A DNA stretch of 44,335 nucleotides from Desulfobacterales bacterium (GTDB lineage Bacteria > Desulfobacterota > Desulfobacteria > Desulfobacterales > UBA5852), in assembly GCA_030066135.1 (NCBI GenBank), contig JASJCD010000002.1:1-44335 (forward strand). Direction: 5' to 3'. Each line of letters begins with the position of its first letter. Positions within the stretch are counted from its first letter, which is position 1. The notes under the pieces were generated by a model. That model made no database searches. It was not told where the DNA came from and saw only the letters and a program-made list of their open reading frames with translations. Position numbers and translations under genes: made by a program. Below, piece after piece: positions 9,264 through 19,323 of the stretch.

Positions 9264-9403
9264 AGTCGTCAGAAGTCAGAAGGCAGAAGTTAGTAGTCAG
9301 AAGACAGGAGTCAGGAGTTAGAAGTCAGTAGTCAGAAGCATCAGGGTATCTACCCTATCATTCTGTCTCCTGACTTCTATCCCTATTCTGTCTCCTGACT
9401 TCT
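9264..9403. repeat. Degenerate AGTCAGAAG/AGTCAGGAG repeats with inverted arm
   Basis: From 9264 to 9339 at least eight degenerate 7-8-base units (GTCAGAA, GTCAGGA, GTTAGAA, GTCAGTA) follow each other. From 9360 to 9403 the inverse appears twice as ATTCTGTCTCCTGACTTCT. Between them AGGGTA-TC-TACCCT is a perfect palindrome (9343-9356). The whole can form a long hairpin between the small Cys gene and the end of trpB. Confidence 0.85.
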
Positions 9404-9410
9404 CTCTTTT

Positions 9411-10790
9411 TTATTTCCCGCTTTTGAGGCTTTCGGGTTTGGGGAATTCGGAAAACACCTCCTGGGAAGCCTGCATTTCCTCATCCAGCATGCAGACATC
9501 CGTCAGCTCCCCTTCGAAATACTTGTCATAGGCGGCCAGGTCCAGCAGGCCATGTCCGCTGAAGCTCACCGCGATGGTTTTTTCCTGGCCCTCCTCCTTG
9601 GCCTGTCGAGCCTCCTTCACCACCTGGGCCAGGGCGTTGGTGGTCTCGGGGGCGGGGATAAAACCCTCGCTGCGGGCCCACAAGACCCCGGCCTCGTAGG
9701 CCTCGGTCTGTCTGACCGAACGCGGTTCGATCAGCCCTTCGTGGACCAGTTGGCTGACCGTCGGGGCCATGCCGTGGTAGCGCAGGCCGCCGGCGTGGAT
9801 CGGCGGCGGCACGAAGGCGTGCCCCAGGCTGTGCATGGGCAGCAGCGGCGTATAACCGGCCGTATCCCCGTGATCGTAGACGAACGGGGCCTGGGTGAGG
9901 GTGGGGCAGGCGGCCGGTTCGACCGGGTAGATGGCAATGTCCTGGCCGTTGATCTTGTCGCGCACGTACGGAAACGCCAGCCCCGCGAAATTGCTGCCGC
10001 CGCCGGCGCAGCCGATGATCACATCCGGCGTCTCGCCGATCATGGCAAACTGTTTCTGGGCCTCCAGGCCGATGATGGTCTGGTGCAGCATGACGTGGTT
10101 CAGCACGCTGCCCAGGGAGTAGCGGGTTTTGCCGCTGGTATCGGATACGGCGGCCTCGATGGCTTCGCTGATGGCAATGCCGAGGCTGCCCGGGGTCTGC
10201 GGGTCTTTCTCAAGGGCATTGCGCCCGGCCTGGGTTTCCTCGCTCGGGCTGGGGACGCACTGGCCGCCCCAGGCCTGCATCATGGCCTTGCGGTAGGGTT
10301 TCTGGTCGAAACTGATGCGGACCATGTAGACCTTGCACTCCAGGCCGAACTGCGAACAGGCGAAGGACAGGGCGCTGCCCCACTGGCCGGCGCCGGTTTC
10401 GGTGGTCATGCGTTCGATCCCGAAAACCTTGTTGTAGTAGGCCTGGGGAACGGCCGTATTGGGCTTGTGGCTGCCGGGGGGGCTGCCGCCCTCGTATTTG
10501 TAGTAGATTTTGGCGGGGGTCCCCAGTGCCTTTTCCAATCCCCGGGCGCGCAACAGGGGGGCGGGGCGCCAGAGGCTCAGCACGTCCATTACCGGCTCAG
10601 GAATATCGATCCAGCGTTCGGGGCTCATTTCCTGCTCGATCAGATTCATGGGAAAGACCGGTGCCAGATCCTCAGGCCCGACGGGGGAGCCATCCGGCTT
10701 GAGCGGGGGGTTGAGCGGAATGTCCGCCAGAATGTTGTACCATTGCCGGGGCATCTCCCGGGTGGGCAGGTCGATCTTGCGATCATGCAT
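9411..10790 (-). CDS. trpB: TrpB2-type tryptophan synthase beta chain
   Basis: PLP enzyme that condenses indole (or a related nucleophile) with serine to give tryptophan. At 459 residues, with the long N-terminal extension ([15 protein letters not shown]), it belongs to the TrpB2 class rather than the shorter TrpB1. The PLP lysine is K109 in [10 protein letters not shown]; the phosphate-binding loop is [17 protein letters not shown] is the catalytic Glu region. AGGAGAC upstream of the ATG supports the start. No trpA or other trp gene is adjacent. TrpB2 proteins often act without TrpA, so indole salvage is a reasonable role, but this is inference from the class. It is divergent from the hybrid kinase and has a candidate promoter and palindrome upstream. 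Confidence 0.94.
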   Translation of the reverse strand: MHDRKIDLPTREMPRQWYNILADIPLNPPLKPDGSPVGPEDLAPVFPMNLIEQEMSPERWIDIPEPVMDVLSLWRPAPLLRARGLEKALGTPAKIYYKYEGGSPPGSHKPNTAVPQAYYNKVFGIERMTTETGAGQWGSALSFACSQFGLECKVYMVRISFDQKPYRKAMMQAWGGQCVPSPSEETQAGRNALEKDPQTPGSLGIAISEAIEAAVSDTSGKTRYSLGSVLNHVMLHQTIIGLEAQKQFAMIGETPDVIIGCAGGGSNFAGLAFPYVRDKINGQDIAIYPVEPAACPTLTQAPFVYDHGDTAGYTPLLPMHSLGHAFVPPPIHAGGLRYHGMAPTVSQLVHEGLIEPRSVRQTEAYEAGVLWARSEGFIPAPETTNALAQVVKEARQAKEEGQEKTIAVSFSGHGLLDLAAYDKYFEGELTDVCMLDEEMQASQEVFSEFPKPESLKSGK

Positions 10791-10815
10791 GAACTTGTCT
10801 CCTTGCTTGGGTCTA

Positions 10816-10854
10816 AAACGTAACGTTTCTAAATGGTTGCCCTTTATTTGTCAA
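10816..10854 (-). promoter_or_regulatory. Candidate trpB promoter with palindromic operator
   Basis: On the minus strand TTGACA (10854-10849), 17 bases and TAGAAA (10831-10826) form a sigma-70-like promoter. The palindrome AAACGT-T-ACGTTT (10816-10828) overlaps and follows the -10 box, where a repressor could sit. A similar GTTACGTAAAC lies at about 10902-10912. Confidence 0.5.
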
Positions 10855-10981
10855 GACATCGGCCGGGGCGGGCCTTAACCTTTTGAAACGTCATCGAATG
10901 TGTTACGTAAACATCATCTCCGGCCGCAATGGTCCACTGAGCCTTATCCGAAACTTTTTCGACCGCGCACGAAGGTAAGCC

Positions 10982-13900
10982 ATGAAACCGATTCGCTGCT
11001 TTTTGCGGGTGGCCGTGGTTTTAGCCCTGATGGCCATCGCCCCGTATATTCACGCGCAGGAACCCCTCCAAATTGTCTACAACACCGGGGTCGCCCCGCT
11101 GAAATTCGAAGACGCCGATGGACAGCCCCAGGGCCTGTTTCCCGATCTGTGGCGCGAATGGGCCCGCAAGTCCCGGCGTGAAATCGCCTTTATTCGGGTG
11201 GAAACCTTCGCGGAATCCCTCGAGATGGTGCGCCGCGGTGACGCGGACCTGCATGCCGGGTTGTTCAAGACACCCGAGCGGGAAGCCCACCTGGCTTATT
11301 CCCAGCCGATTCTGACGCTCGACTACCATATTTTCACCCATCCGAGCATCCAGCCTCTGGAGAATCTGGATCAAGCTGCAGGATTTCTTGTCGGCCTGGT
11401 TCGCGGCGGCTATACCGAAGATTTCGTGCGGGCCCGCATACCATCGCGCCTGCTTGTATTTTACAGCAGCAACGAGGCGATGTTCCGGGCCGCGCTGCGC
11501 GGCGAAATCAAGGTGTTCGTGAGCAGCAAGATCAGCCTGCTCTATTTTTTGAGTGAGCAGCGCCTGGCCAACATCTTCGGATACACCAAGGGCCGACCAC
11601 TTTACACCCAGACCTATTTCGCTGCCACAGCCAGGCCCAACAACGATTTGATCGCGGCCGTGAACGACGGGCTGCAGTCCATCCTTCCCGATGACCGTCG
11701 CCGAATGGAAGACAAGTGGATCCTCCGCAAGGCCAAGACCATTCCCATGGATTTCGCCGTGAATCTTTCGGTGGACGAGGCCGCCTACCTGGCCCGCACC
11801 GAGACGATCAAAGTCCACAACGAAACCGACTGGCCCCCGTTCAACTTCAACCAGAACGGTACCCCCCGGGGTTACTCGGTCGACTACATCGAGCTGCTGG
11901 CGGCCAAGACCGGGCTGGAGATCGAGTTCGTCAGCGGCCCCACCTGGGACGAATTCCTGAAGCGGATGAAAACGGGCGAGCTGGACGTCATGCTCAACAT
12001 TGCCATGACGCCCGAACGGAAAGGCTTTCTGACCTTTACACCGCCCTATCTCCAGATGATCCAGGCCCTCTACACCCGGGAGGACTTCCCCGCTGTGGAC
12101 GGGATCGAGGATCTCTTCGGACGGCGTCTGGCCGTGCCACGGGGCTATTTCCTGCAGGAGATGGTGGCCGAGCGTTATCCCCGGATCGAGGTGCTGGAAG
12201 TCGAGAATACCACCGAAGCCGTCCTGGCGGTATCCACCGGCAAGGCTGACGCCCTGTACGATCTGATGCCGGTGGTCAACCATATCAAGGACCAGCTGCA
12301 GGTCACCAATCTCAGGGTCGGCGGCGATCTGGGCATCGCCGCGGGCAAACCCATCCCCCTGCACATCGCCACCCGCAGCGACGATGTGCTCCTGGCCCGC
12401 ATTCTGGCCAAAGGCATGAATTTGATCACCGATGCCGAGCAGCGTGAACTGCATTGGCGCTGGATCGAGCCCCGCGCCAGTTCCCGAGAAACGGCCGATC
12501 TGACGACCGAGGAGCGGCGGTGGCTCGAAGACCATCCGCAAATCCGCCTGGGTGTCGATCCCACCTGGCCGCCTTTCGAGCAAAAGAACGCCGACGGTGA
12601 CTATGCCGGGATCACCGCGGACTATGTGCGCCTGCTGAACCAGCGGCTGGGCACCCGCATGCAGCCCATGATGGGGCTTTCATGGACCGAGGTGCTGGCA
12701 AAGGTCCAAAATGGCGAGTTGGATGTGGTGCCCTGCATTTCGCCGACACCCGAGCGGGCGCGATTCCTGCGCTTCACCAAACCCTACCTTGTTTTTCAGA
12801 TGGTGATCGCGACCCATAAGGACGCCCCTTTTATAAGCGGCCTGGCGGATTTGAACGCGGAGACGGTGGGTGTCGTCGAAGGCTATGTCAGCCACGCGTC
12901 GATTGCGCGCGACTACCCCCAGATCGAAATCCGCACCTTCGGCAATGTCGAAGAAGGCCTCCAGGCCGTCGCCAACGGACAGATAAAGGCCTTTGTGGAC
13001 AATCTGGCCTCGATTACCTTCATTATGAATCGCATGGATCTGGACAGCCTGAAAGTGGCCTCCACAACGGAATACACCTTCGATCTGGCCATGGGGGTGC
13101 GGCCCGACTGGCCCGAGCTTCTCACCATCCTCGAGAAGGGGCTGCAAACCATCGGCAAAAGCGAGCGGGCCCAGATCCACGACCGCTGGATCAACGTGAT
13201 CATCGAGCGCGCGGTGGACTGGCCTTTTGTGTGGCGGATCATTTCCATCGTCGCCGCCGCGGCAGGCGCCCTCGTGCTGATGGTTCTCTTGTGGAATCGC
13301 CGCCTGGCCCAGGAAGTCGAGGAACGACGCCAGGTTCAGCGCCAGCTGACCAAGGTCTCCCAGGCGGTCGAGCAGAGTCCGATTTCGGTTGTGATCACGG
13401 ACAACAATGGCCGCATCGAATACGTCAACCCGAAATTCGTCGAGTTCACGGGCTACACCATGGAAGAGGCGCGGGGACAGACGCCGCGCATTCTGAAAGC
13501 CAGCGATGTCTCCGCGTCGGTTTACGACGAAATCCGGCGAACGATCGACGGCGGCCGGATCTGGTCAGGCGAGTTGCGCAACCGCCACAAGAACGGTGAG
13601 TTGTTCTGGGAACGGGCGGCCATCGCCCCGATTTTCGACGACCACGGGAGTATCAGTCATTTCGTGGCCATGGAGGAGGACATCACCGAGCGCAAGGAGC
13701 AGGAGGAACGTTTCCGGGCCCTGCTCGAAGCGGCCCCGGATGCCATGGTGATCGTCGACCGCGGCGGTTCCATCGTGCTGGTCAATTCCCAGACCGAGCG
13801 TCTTTTCGGCTATCGGCGCGAAGATCTGCTGGGGCAGCCCATTGAAATCCTCGTGCCCGAGGAAAAACGTGCCGGGCACCCGGTGCTGCGCGACCAGTAC

Positions 13901-16900
13901 CTCGCCAGGGCCCAGGTGCGGGCCATCGGCGAAGCCCTCGATCTGATGGCCCAGGCCAAGGACGGCACCCTTATCCCCGTCGACATCAGCCTGAGCCCCA
14001 TCGACACCCGGGAAGGAACGCTGGTGGTGGCTTCCGTGCGCGACATCACCGAACGCAAGAAAGCCGAGGAAGCCATCCGGGCCCAGAGGGATTTCGTGGA
14101 AACGGTGGTCAACAGCATACCGGACGCGATCTCCATCCTCGATGTCGAAACCGGCGCCATCGTTGACGCCAACGAGGCCTTTCTGGCGGAGATGAACAAA
14201 CCCCGGGAAGAGGTCATCGGCAAGCCATGTTACGAGATGACCCATGGCCTGCAGGAAATCTGCGCGCCGCCGCACCACGAGTGCCCCATGCTCGAAACCA
14301 TGCACACCGGGCGCAAGTGCATGACCGAGCATATTCATACCGGCCCCCGGGGTGAGAAGCTGATCATGGAGGTTTCCACTTTTCCCATCCGGGCTGAAGA
14401 CGGGGCGGTGCGCCAGGTGGTGCATGTGGCCCGGGACATTACGGAGCGCAAGCAGGCCGATGAAAAAATCCGGGATTCCCAGCGGCAGCTCTCCCAGATC
14501 GTCAATTTTCTGCCCGATCCAACCTGGGTGGTGGATTGCGACGGCAAGGTGGTTTCCTGGAACCAGGCCATCGAAAAACTGACCGGTGTGCCTTCCGATC
14601 AGATGGTGGGCCGGAGCAACTTCGAGTACGCGCTGCCTTTCTACGATGAGCGGCGCCCCGTGCTGATCGACCTCGTGCGGGAATGGCAGGAGTCTTACCG
14701 GGAAAAATACCTGACGGTGAAAAAGGACGGTGAGAACCTCAAGGCCGAATCCTATCACCCGCACCTCGGGGACGGGGGGGTCTATCTAAACGCCACCGCC
14801 AGCCTGCTATACGATACGGCCGGCAACGTCACCGGGGCCATCGAGTCGCTGCGGGACATCACGGAGAGCAAGCACCTGCAGGAGGAACTGCTGCAGGCCA
14901 AGCAGGCGGCGGACGAGGCCAGCCAGGCCAAGAGCGATTTTCTGGCGAACATGAGCCACGAGATACGCACGCCCATGAACGCCGTGATCGGCATGGCGCA
15001 TCTGGCACTGAAGACGGAGCTCACCCCCAAGCAGCGCGACTACGTGAGCAAGATCCAGTCCTCGGCCAATTCGCTCCTGGGGATCATCAACGACATCCTG
15101 GACTTCTCCAAGATCGAGGCCGGCAAACTGGACATGGAGGCCGTCGACTTCAGCCTGGAGGACGTCCTGGAGAATCTGGGCAACCTCGTGACGGTGAAGG
15201 CGGCCGAGAAGAAGGATCTGGAAGTTCTTTTTTCCACGGGGGTGGATGTGCCGCGTTTCCTGGTGGGCGATCCGCTCCGGCTCGGTCAGGTGCTGCTCAA
15301 CCTGGTCAACAACGCCATCAAGTTTACCGAAACGGGTGAGATCGTGGTGTCCACGATCCTGGAATCACGCCAGCCGGATCATGTGATGCTGCGCTTTACG
15401 GTGAGCGACACGGGCATCGGGATCACCGAGGCGCAGCAGGCGCAGCTGTTTCAGTCCTTTTCCCAGGCGGACACCTCGACCACCCGCAAGTACGGGGGCA
15501 CCGGACTGGGCCTGGCCATCAGCCAGCGCCTGGTGAAGATGATGGGCGGCGATATCCGTGTGGAGAGCGAACCGGGCCGCGGCAGTCGCTTTGTCTTTAC
15601 GGCCCGCTTCGAATTGGGCGCGGAGAAGGCCAAGAAGCAGTTTGTGCCGCACGCTGATTTGCGGGGCATAAAGGTGCTGGTGGTGGATGACAACGCCACC
15701 AGTCGCAATATCTTCCGGGAGATGCTGGAGTCGTTTTCCTTCGAGGTGGCCCAGGCGGCCTCGGGGCAGGAGGGGCTGAGCGAGTTGGAGAACGCACCCG
15801 CGGATGCGCCCTACGAGCTGGTGATCATGGACTGGAAGATGCCACAGATGGACGGTATCGAAACGGCACAGCGGATCAAGACCCACCGGGCGCTGGCCAA
15901 GATTCCGGCGGTGGTCATGGCCACGGCCTACGGCCGCGAGGAGGTCATGCGCCAGGCGGAGAAAGCGGGGCTGGAGGGGTTTCTGATCAAACCGGTCAAC
16001 GCCTCGGTGCTCTTCGACACGATTATTCAGGCCTTGAACCCGGAGCACGACGATAGCGGTGAAGCCGACGCCGGCCCGGCCGAGGCTGGCCGGGACGTTG
16101 CCCATCTGTCCGGTTGTCGCGTGCTCCTGGTGGAAGACAATGAGATTAACCAACAGGTGGCCAAAGAGATCCTGGAAGGGGCCGGCATCGTGGTCAGTCT
16201 GGCCGACGACGGACGCGCCGGTGTCGAGGCAATCCAGCGTGGGGATTTCGATGCCGTACTGATGGATATTCAGATGCCGGTGATGGACGGCCATGAGGCC
16301 ACGCGCGTGATCCGTGCGAACCCTGAATTCAAGGATTTACCGATCATCGCCATGACCGCTCACGCCATGACCGGGGATGCGGACAAAAGCCTGGAAGCCG
16401 GGATGAATGGGCATGTGACCAAACCCATCGACCCGGATCAGCTGTTTGAAACCCTGCTGCAATGGGTGGCATCGAAAAAACCGTCAGGCGATCCGCCGGA
16501 GACGCCCGCTTCCGTGGTCCCGGAACCGGCTGCGGCGGATCATCTACCCGCCCACCTGCCGGGATTTGAACTCGACGCCGGCCTCAGGCGGCTGCAGGGC
16601 AACCGGTCCCTGTACCGCCGCTTGATCATTGATTTCGCCGCCAAATGCCAGGGGGCGAACGAAGAAATCCGGCAGGCCCTCGACGATGGCGATCTGGCGC
16701 ACTGCCACCAGCTGGTGCACGGCATCAAGGGGGCGGCCGGCAACCTGGCGGCCGCGCGTCTCCAGGCGGCGGCAACGGACATGGAGGCCCTGGTCAAGGA
16801 TGCGACCGTTATGCCGGCGGCCGAACGCCTCGATCCGGCGCTGAAGGGTCTGGCGGCGTGTCTGGATGAGATCGTTGCCGCCGCCGGGTTTCTGGGCGCG

Positions 16901-17152
16901 GTCCCTGAAACAGGTGATGACGCCCCGCCTGAAGATGTTATCTCCGTCGTACCGCAGGCGTTGCGCCGGGAAATCGCCGGGCGTATTCGCGCGGCCGCCG
17001 ACATTGGCGATGTGGGCGCGCTGAGCACCATTGCCGCCGATCTTGAAAGCCGTTCAACGGACTACCGGCCTTTGAGCCGGCGTCTGGCCTCCCTGGCCGA
17101 CGATTTCGATCTGGATGGGGTCGGGGGGTTGGCGGACGAATTAGATGAATAG
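10982..17152 (+). CDS. Hybrid sensor histidine kinase, three SBP domains, four PAS, two REC, HPt
   Basis: A 2056-residue BvgS/EvgS-like unorthodox kinase. A signal peptide (res 1-26, ending IHAQEP) leads to three tandem SBP_bac_3-type periplasmic modules (about 27-260, 270-500, 510-745), each starting with a strand-loop like [35 protein letters not shown]. One membrane helix (749-771) follows. Inside are four PAS domains (about 785-910, 910-1035, 1035-1165, 1165-1300); PAS3 carries a Cys/His-rich loop ([12 protein letters not shown]). Then come HisKA (H1326 in [11 protein letters not shown]), HATPase ([15 protein letters not shown]), receiver 1 (D1617), receiver 2 (D1762) and HPt (H1913 in [10 protein letters not shown]). 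A His-Asp-His phosphorelay to an unknown response regulator is expected; no separate regulator gene is adjacent. Ligands are probably amino acids or similar small solutes. AAGG precedes the start. Confidence 0.96.
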   Translation: MKPIRCFLRVAVVLALMAIAPYIHAQEPLQIVYNTGVAPLKFEDADGQPQGLFPDLWREWARKSRREIAFIRVETFAESLEMVRRGDADLHAGLFKTPEREAHLAYSQPILTLDYHIFTHPSIQPLENLDQAAGFLVGLVRGGYTEDFVRARIPSRLLVFYSSNEAMFRAALRGEIKVFVSSKISLLYFLSEQRLANIFGYTKGRPLYTQTYFAATARPNNDLIAAVNDGLQSILPDDRRRMEDKWILRKAKTIPMDFAVNLSVDEAAYLARTETIKVHNETDWPPFNFNQNGTPRGYSVDYIELLAAKTGLEIEFVSGPTWDEFLKRMKTGELDVMLNIAMTPERKGFLTFTPPYLQMIQALYTREDFPAVDGIEDLFGRRLAVPRGYFLQEMVAERYPRIEVLEVENTTEAVLAVSTGKADALYDLMPVVNHIKDQLQVTNLRVGGDLGIAAGKPIPLHIATRSDDVLLARILAKGMNLITDAEQRELHWRWIEPRASSRETADLTTEERRWLEDHPQIRLGVDPTWPPFEQKNADGDYAGITADYVRLLNQRLGTRMQPMMGLSWTEVLAKVQNGELDVVPCISPTPERARFLRFTKPYLVFQMVIATHKDAPFISGLADLNAETVGVVEGYVSHASIARDYPQIEIRTFGNVEEGLQAVANGQIKAFVDNLASITFIMNRMDLDSLKVASTTEYTFDLAMGVRPDWPELLTILEKGLQTIGKSERAQIHDRWINVIIERAVDWPFVWRIISIVAAAAGALVLMVLLWNRRLAQEVEERRQVQRQLTKVSQAVEQSPISVVITDNNGRIEYVNPKFVEFTGYTMEEARGQTPRILKASDVSASVYDEIRRTIDGGRIWSGELRNRHKNGELFWERAAIAPIFDDHGSISHFVAMEEDITERKEQEERFRALLEAAPDAMVIVDRGGSIVLVNSQTERLFGYRREDLLGQPIEILVPEEKRAGHPVLRDQYLARAQVRAIGEALDLMAQAKDGTLIPVDISLSPIDTREGTLVVASVRDITERKKAEEAIRAQRDFVETVVNSIPDAISILDVETGAIVDANEAFLAEMNKPREEVIGKPCYEMTHGLQEICAPPHHECPMLETMHTGRKCMTEHIHTGPRGEKLIMEVSTFPIRAEDGAVRQVVHVARDITERKQADEKIRDSQRQLSQIVNFLPDPTWVVDCDGKVVSWNQAIEKLTGVPSDQMVGRSNFEYALPFYDERRPVLIDLVREWQESYREKYLTVKKDGENLKAESYHPHLGDGGVYLNATASLLYDTAGNVTGAIESLRDITESKHLQEELLQAKQAADEASQAKSDFLANMSHEIRTPMNAVIGMAHLALKTELTPKQRDYVSKIQSSANSLLGIINDILDFSKIEAGKLDMEAVDFSLEDVLENLGNLVTVKAAEKKDLEVLFSTGVDVPRFLVGDPLRLGQVLLNLVNNAIKFTETGEIVVSTILESRQPDHVMLRFTVSDTGIGITEAQQAQLFQSFSQADTSTTRKYGGTGLGLAISQRLVKMMGGDIRVESEPGRGSRFVFTARFELGAEKAKKQFVPHADLRGIKVLVVDDNATSRNIFREMLESFSFEVAQAASGQEGLSELENAPADAPYELVIMDWKMPQMDGIETAQRIKTHRALAKIPAVVMATAYGREEVMRQAEKAGLEGFLIKPVNASVLFDTIIQALNPEHDDSGEADAGPAEAGRDVAHLSGCRVLLVEDNEINQQVAKEILEGAGIVVSLADDGRAGVEAIQRGDFDAVLMDIQMPVMDGHEATRVIRANPEFKDLPIIAMTAHAMTGDADKSLEAGMNGHVTKPIDPDQLFETLLQWVASKKPSGDPPETPASVVPEPAAADHLPAHLPGFELDAGLRRLQGNRSLYRRLIIDFAAKCQGANEEIRQALDDGDLAHCHQLVHGIKGAAGNLAAARLQAAATDMEALVKDATVMPAAERLDPALKGLAACLDEIVAAAGFLGAVPETGDDAPPEDVISVVPQALRREIAGRIRAAADIGDVGALSTIAADLESRSTDYRPLSRRLASLADDFDLDGVGGLADELDE

Positions 17153-17365
17153 CGCCCCGCTGGGGGTGTCTATCGGCCCAGGCGGCGTTATCGATCCCTG
17201 CAGGTTCTTGATCTAGCAGAGCTGCGCCTGTGGCCGCTTGCCCCCTTCCAAAGCAGTTCACCCGCCGACTGCTGGGGATCGCCATTAAAAAGGCTTCCGT
17301 ATCGTACGCTGCAATGACGAGGGGTGAAGCGTAACGCTGCTATCGGGCTATTTGCGAAACCCTCC

Positions 17366-18040
17366 TTAGAAAAAGGCTTCGGTGTAGACCCGCGCAGATG
17401 GAAAACAGCTGTCGATCATCGGCATGGCATCCTGAATCATCGCCATGCGTCCGGCCAGATAGAAGTCGCAGGTAATCGGGGCGAGGCGGGTTTGCAGATA
17501 GCGGGTGACATAGCCGTGGAAGGCGCCGGTCGGCATTTCGTCATCCGTACTGAGGCAGGGGACGTAATTTTTTACCGCGGCCTGGATTTCATCCCGGTAG
17601 TAGAGCTCGTCAACCCGGCGCACGCCGTGCAGCAGCATAAAGGGCCGAGCGCCCGCCCGCAGCATGGCCATAAATGGGGCGATGCCGGTGCCGGTGGCCA
17701 CCATGACGGCCGGTCGCTGGCCGGGGTGGAAGACAAAACGGCCATCGGGACCGTTGAAAGACAGCGGCGTGCCCACAGGGACCTGGTCGAGAAAGGGTGT
17801 CAGCCGGCCGCCGGGGATCCGGCGCACGAGAACGGCCAGTGCATTTTCCGTCGGGGAGGTCACGAGGGAATATTCCCGTTCGGTCCCCTCGGCCTGCAGC
17901 GCGATGTGCTGTCCCGGGTTGAAATCGAATCCCGTCGGCCGGCTCAGGCGAAGCTCGAACGTGTTCGCGGTCAGCCGCCGCCGCTCCTCGAGCCGCGCCG
18001 ACCAGGCTTTGACCGGCATCGTTTGATCGCTGGCCGCCAT
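17366..18040 (-). CDS. FNR-like FAD/NAD(P) oxidoreductase
   Basis: Single-chain flavoprotein of the ferredoxin-NADP reductase superfamily (224 residues), without an iron-sulfur or globin domain. The FAD-binding barrel shows GQHIALQ and REYSLVTSP (RxYS motif); the pyridine-nucleotide domain shows VMVATGTGIAPFMAML; the C-terminus YTEAFF is typical of flavodoxin/ferredoxin reductases. Its stop-start junction with the upstream adenosyltransferase is TGATG, so the two are translated together. The ORF track starts at TTG 18043; I use ATG 18040. It could supply electrons to reduce cob(II)alamin for the adenosyltransferase, or to ferredoxin/flavodoxin; the coupling argues for the first but does not prove it. 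Confidence 0.9.
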   Translation of the reverse strand: MAASDQTMPVKAWSARLEERRRLTANTFELRLSRPTGFDFNPGQHIALQAEGTEREYSLVTSPTENALAVLVRRIPGGRLTPFLDQVPVGTPLSFNGPDGRFVFHPGQRPAVMVATGTGIAPFMAMLRAGARPFMLLHGVRRVDELYYRDEIQAAVKNYVPCLSTDDEMPTGAFHGYVTRYLQTRLAPITCDFYLAGRMAMIQDAMPMIDSCFPSARVYTEAFF

Positions 18041-18609
18041 CAACCCTTCCAGGTTTTTTCGGTGGTGCCCGAGACGTGGTTGCAGTAGCGCGCCAGCACG
18101 AAGAGATAATCGGACAGGCGGTTGAGGTAAGACTGCAGACCGCTGTATTCCTGGTTTTCATCCTGCGCGGCGTTCTCGCGGCAGAGCCGCACGATATGGC
18201 GCTCGGCCCGCCGGCAGACGCAGCGCGCCACATGGCAGGCGCAGGCGGCCGGATGGCCGACCGGGAGGATGAAACGTTTTAGCCGGGGCAGTTCGTCGTC
18301 CAGCCGGTCGATGGCCTGCTCCAGCCAGGCAACCCGCTCGGCGGGCAGATCCTGAAAGGCTGCGGCACCCTGGCTGCCGGGTGTCGAGGCCAGACAGGCG
18401 CCGGCATGGAAGAGATCGGTCAGGATGGCTTCGAGTTGGGCCGCTTCGGGGTCACAGTCAGGGGGCAGGGCATTGGGAATCGATCCGATCAGGGCACTGA
18501 GTTCATCCACGTCGCCGTAAGCTTCCACGCGGATATCGGATTTTTCAATGCGCTCCCCGCTGAACAGGCTGGTTTTTCCACGATCTCCCGTACCCGTGTA
18601 AATTTTCAT
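18040..18609 (-). CDS. PduO-type cob(I)alamin adenosyltransferase
   Basis: Transfers the adenosyl group of ATP to cob(I)alamin to form coenzyme B12. The N-terminal ATP-binding signature KIYTGTGDRGKTSLFSG is diagnostic of the PduO class; downstream CRRAERHIVRL and YLNRLSDYLFVLARY are the other conserved helices of the trimeric five-helix bundle. The ORF extends to 18675, but the family begins at MKIYTGTGD and AAAAGGTG precedes the ATG at 18609, giving 189 residues. It overlaps the FNR-like gene by one base. A Cys/His run (ACACHVARCVC) in the middle is denser than usual. Its product is also the cofactor of CarH-type regulators such as the one at the left end of the window. Confidence 0.95.
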   Translation of the reverse strand: MKIYTGTGDRGKTSLFSGERIEKSDIRVEAYGDVDELSALIGSIPNALPPDCDPEAAQLEAILTDLFHAGACLASTPGSQGAAAFQDLPAERVAWLEQAIDRLDDELPRLKRFILPVGHPAACACHVARCVCRRAERHIVRLCRENAAQDENQEYSGLQSYLNRLSDYLFVLARYCNHVSGTTEKTWKG

Positions 18610-18675
18610 GGTGACACCTTTTCTCCGGTCCTGCCGAGGCAGGCACCAAATCCGTTGGATTTCGACCGCTGGCAT

Positions 18676-18993
18676 TCACATGCCATTCACCCTTACCCAG
18701 TACCATACGCTGCTGATCAGGAAATAGAGCGCCACTCCCTCCCAGCACAGGTAGAAGGCATAGTACCAGAGTTTGTGGGCCAGGCCAACCGGAACCAGCA
18801 GGCCGAATTCCACCACAAGCAGCGCCGCCAGGGAGAAATAGGTGTAAAAATAGCCGTGGCGCGTGACCAGCTCGGTCAAAAAGAAAAGACTGATGTTGAG
18901 GATGATCAGCAGTGTGGTGAAACGGGAAAGGTTCATCCAATACAGGTTCATGTGGTCTTCAAAGCGTCTGCTGATGTTAACCGGGCGTTTCAT
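18676..18993 (-). CDS. Small three-helix membrane protein, function unknown
   Basis: A 105-residue integral membrane protein that I do not recognise. Three hydrophobic segments are visible: FTTLLIILNISLFFLTELV, FSLAALLVVEFGLLVPVGL and YLCWEGVALYFLISSVWYW. The N-terminus is basic and polar (MKRPVNISRRFEDH). The ORF track starts at 19023; I prefer the Met at 18993, which has GGGGGTG just upstream. It is first in the minus-strand row with the adenosyltransferase and FNR-like genes, 66 bases upstream of the former, so co-transcription is likely. Nothing in it binds a cofactor by sequence. Confidence 0.75.
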   Translation of the reverse strand: MKRPVNISRRFEDHMNLYWMNLSRFTTLLIILNISLFFLTELVTRHGYFYTYFSLAALLVVEFGLLVPVGLAHKLWYYAFYLCWEGVALYFLISSVWYWVRVNGM

Positions 18994-19254
18994 GGCACCC
19001 CCATTGCTCGGGCGGCGCTCCATCTGACGTGCCGCCGGTATTAGCGTTCTAGTGTCAGTCGTGCCGATCCTGCAAACCTTTCATTATCCATTCCGTCATT
19101 CATTCGTGTCCGAGGGCATTGCGGATGGTGACAGGTGGGTACCGCTGCTGGCGAGCCGGTTCGGCCGTCCGGACCTGGACGTATCCGGCATGGCCGGCGG
19201 CCGCGCCACGGTGCGGTGCAAACCTGTCCGGCCGGGGGGAAAGGGGCTTAAAGG

Positions 19255-19288
19255 CCGGCGGCATCGCCGCTAGGGACGATGCCGCCGG
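19255..19288 (-). terminator. Hairpin after the chemoreceptor gene
   Basis: A perfect 12-bp stem (CCGGCGGCATCG / CGATGCCGCCGG) with a 10-base loop lies 35 bases beyond the chemoreceptor stop. Reading minus, it is followed by CCTTTAAG, only a weak T-run, so termination is likely but may be inefficient. The rest of 19024-19323 shows no gene. Confidence 0.7.
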
Positions 19289-19323
19289 AATATGGGGGGC
19301 TCAATTATGAGGGCGTTTTAGCC

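Noticed and set aside
11021-12583. 520-residue minus-strand ORF inside the hybrid kinase
   Set aside because: Shadow frame of a high-GC gene; the plus frame has clear domains over the same region.
17150-17175. Possible terminator CGCCCC-GCT-GGGGGTG after the hybrid kinase
   Set aside because: Stem of only four to five pairs and no T-run.
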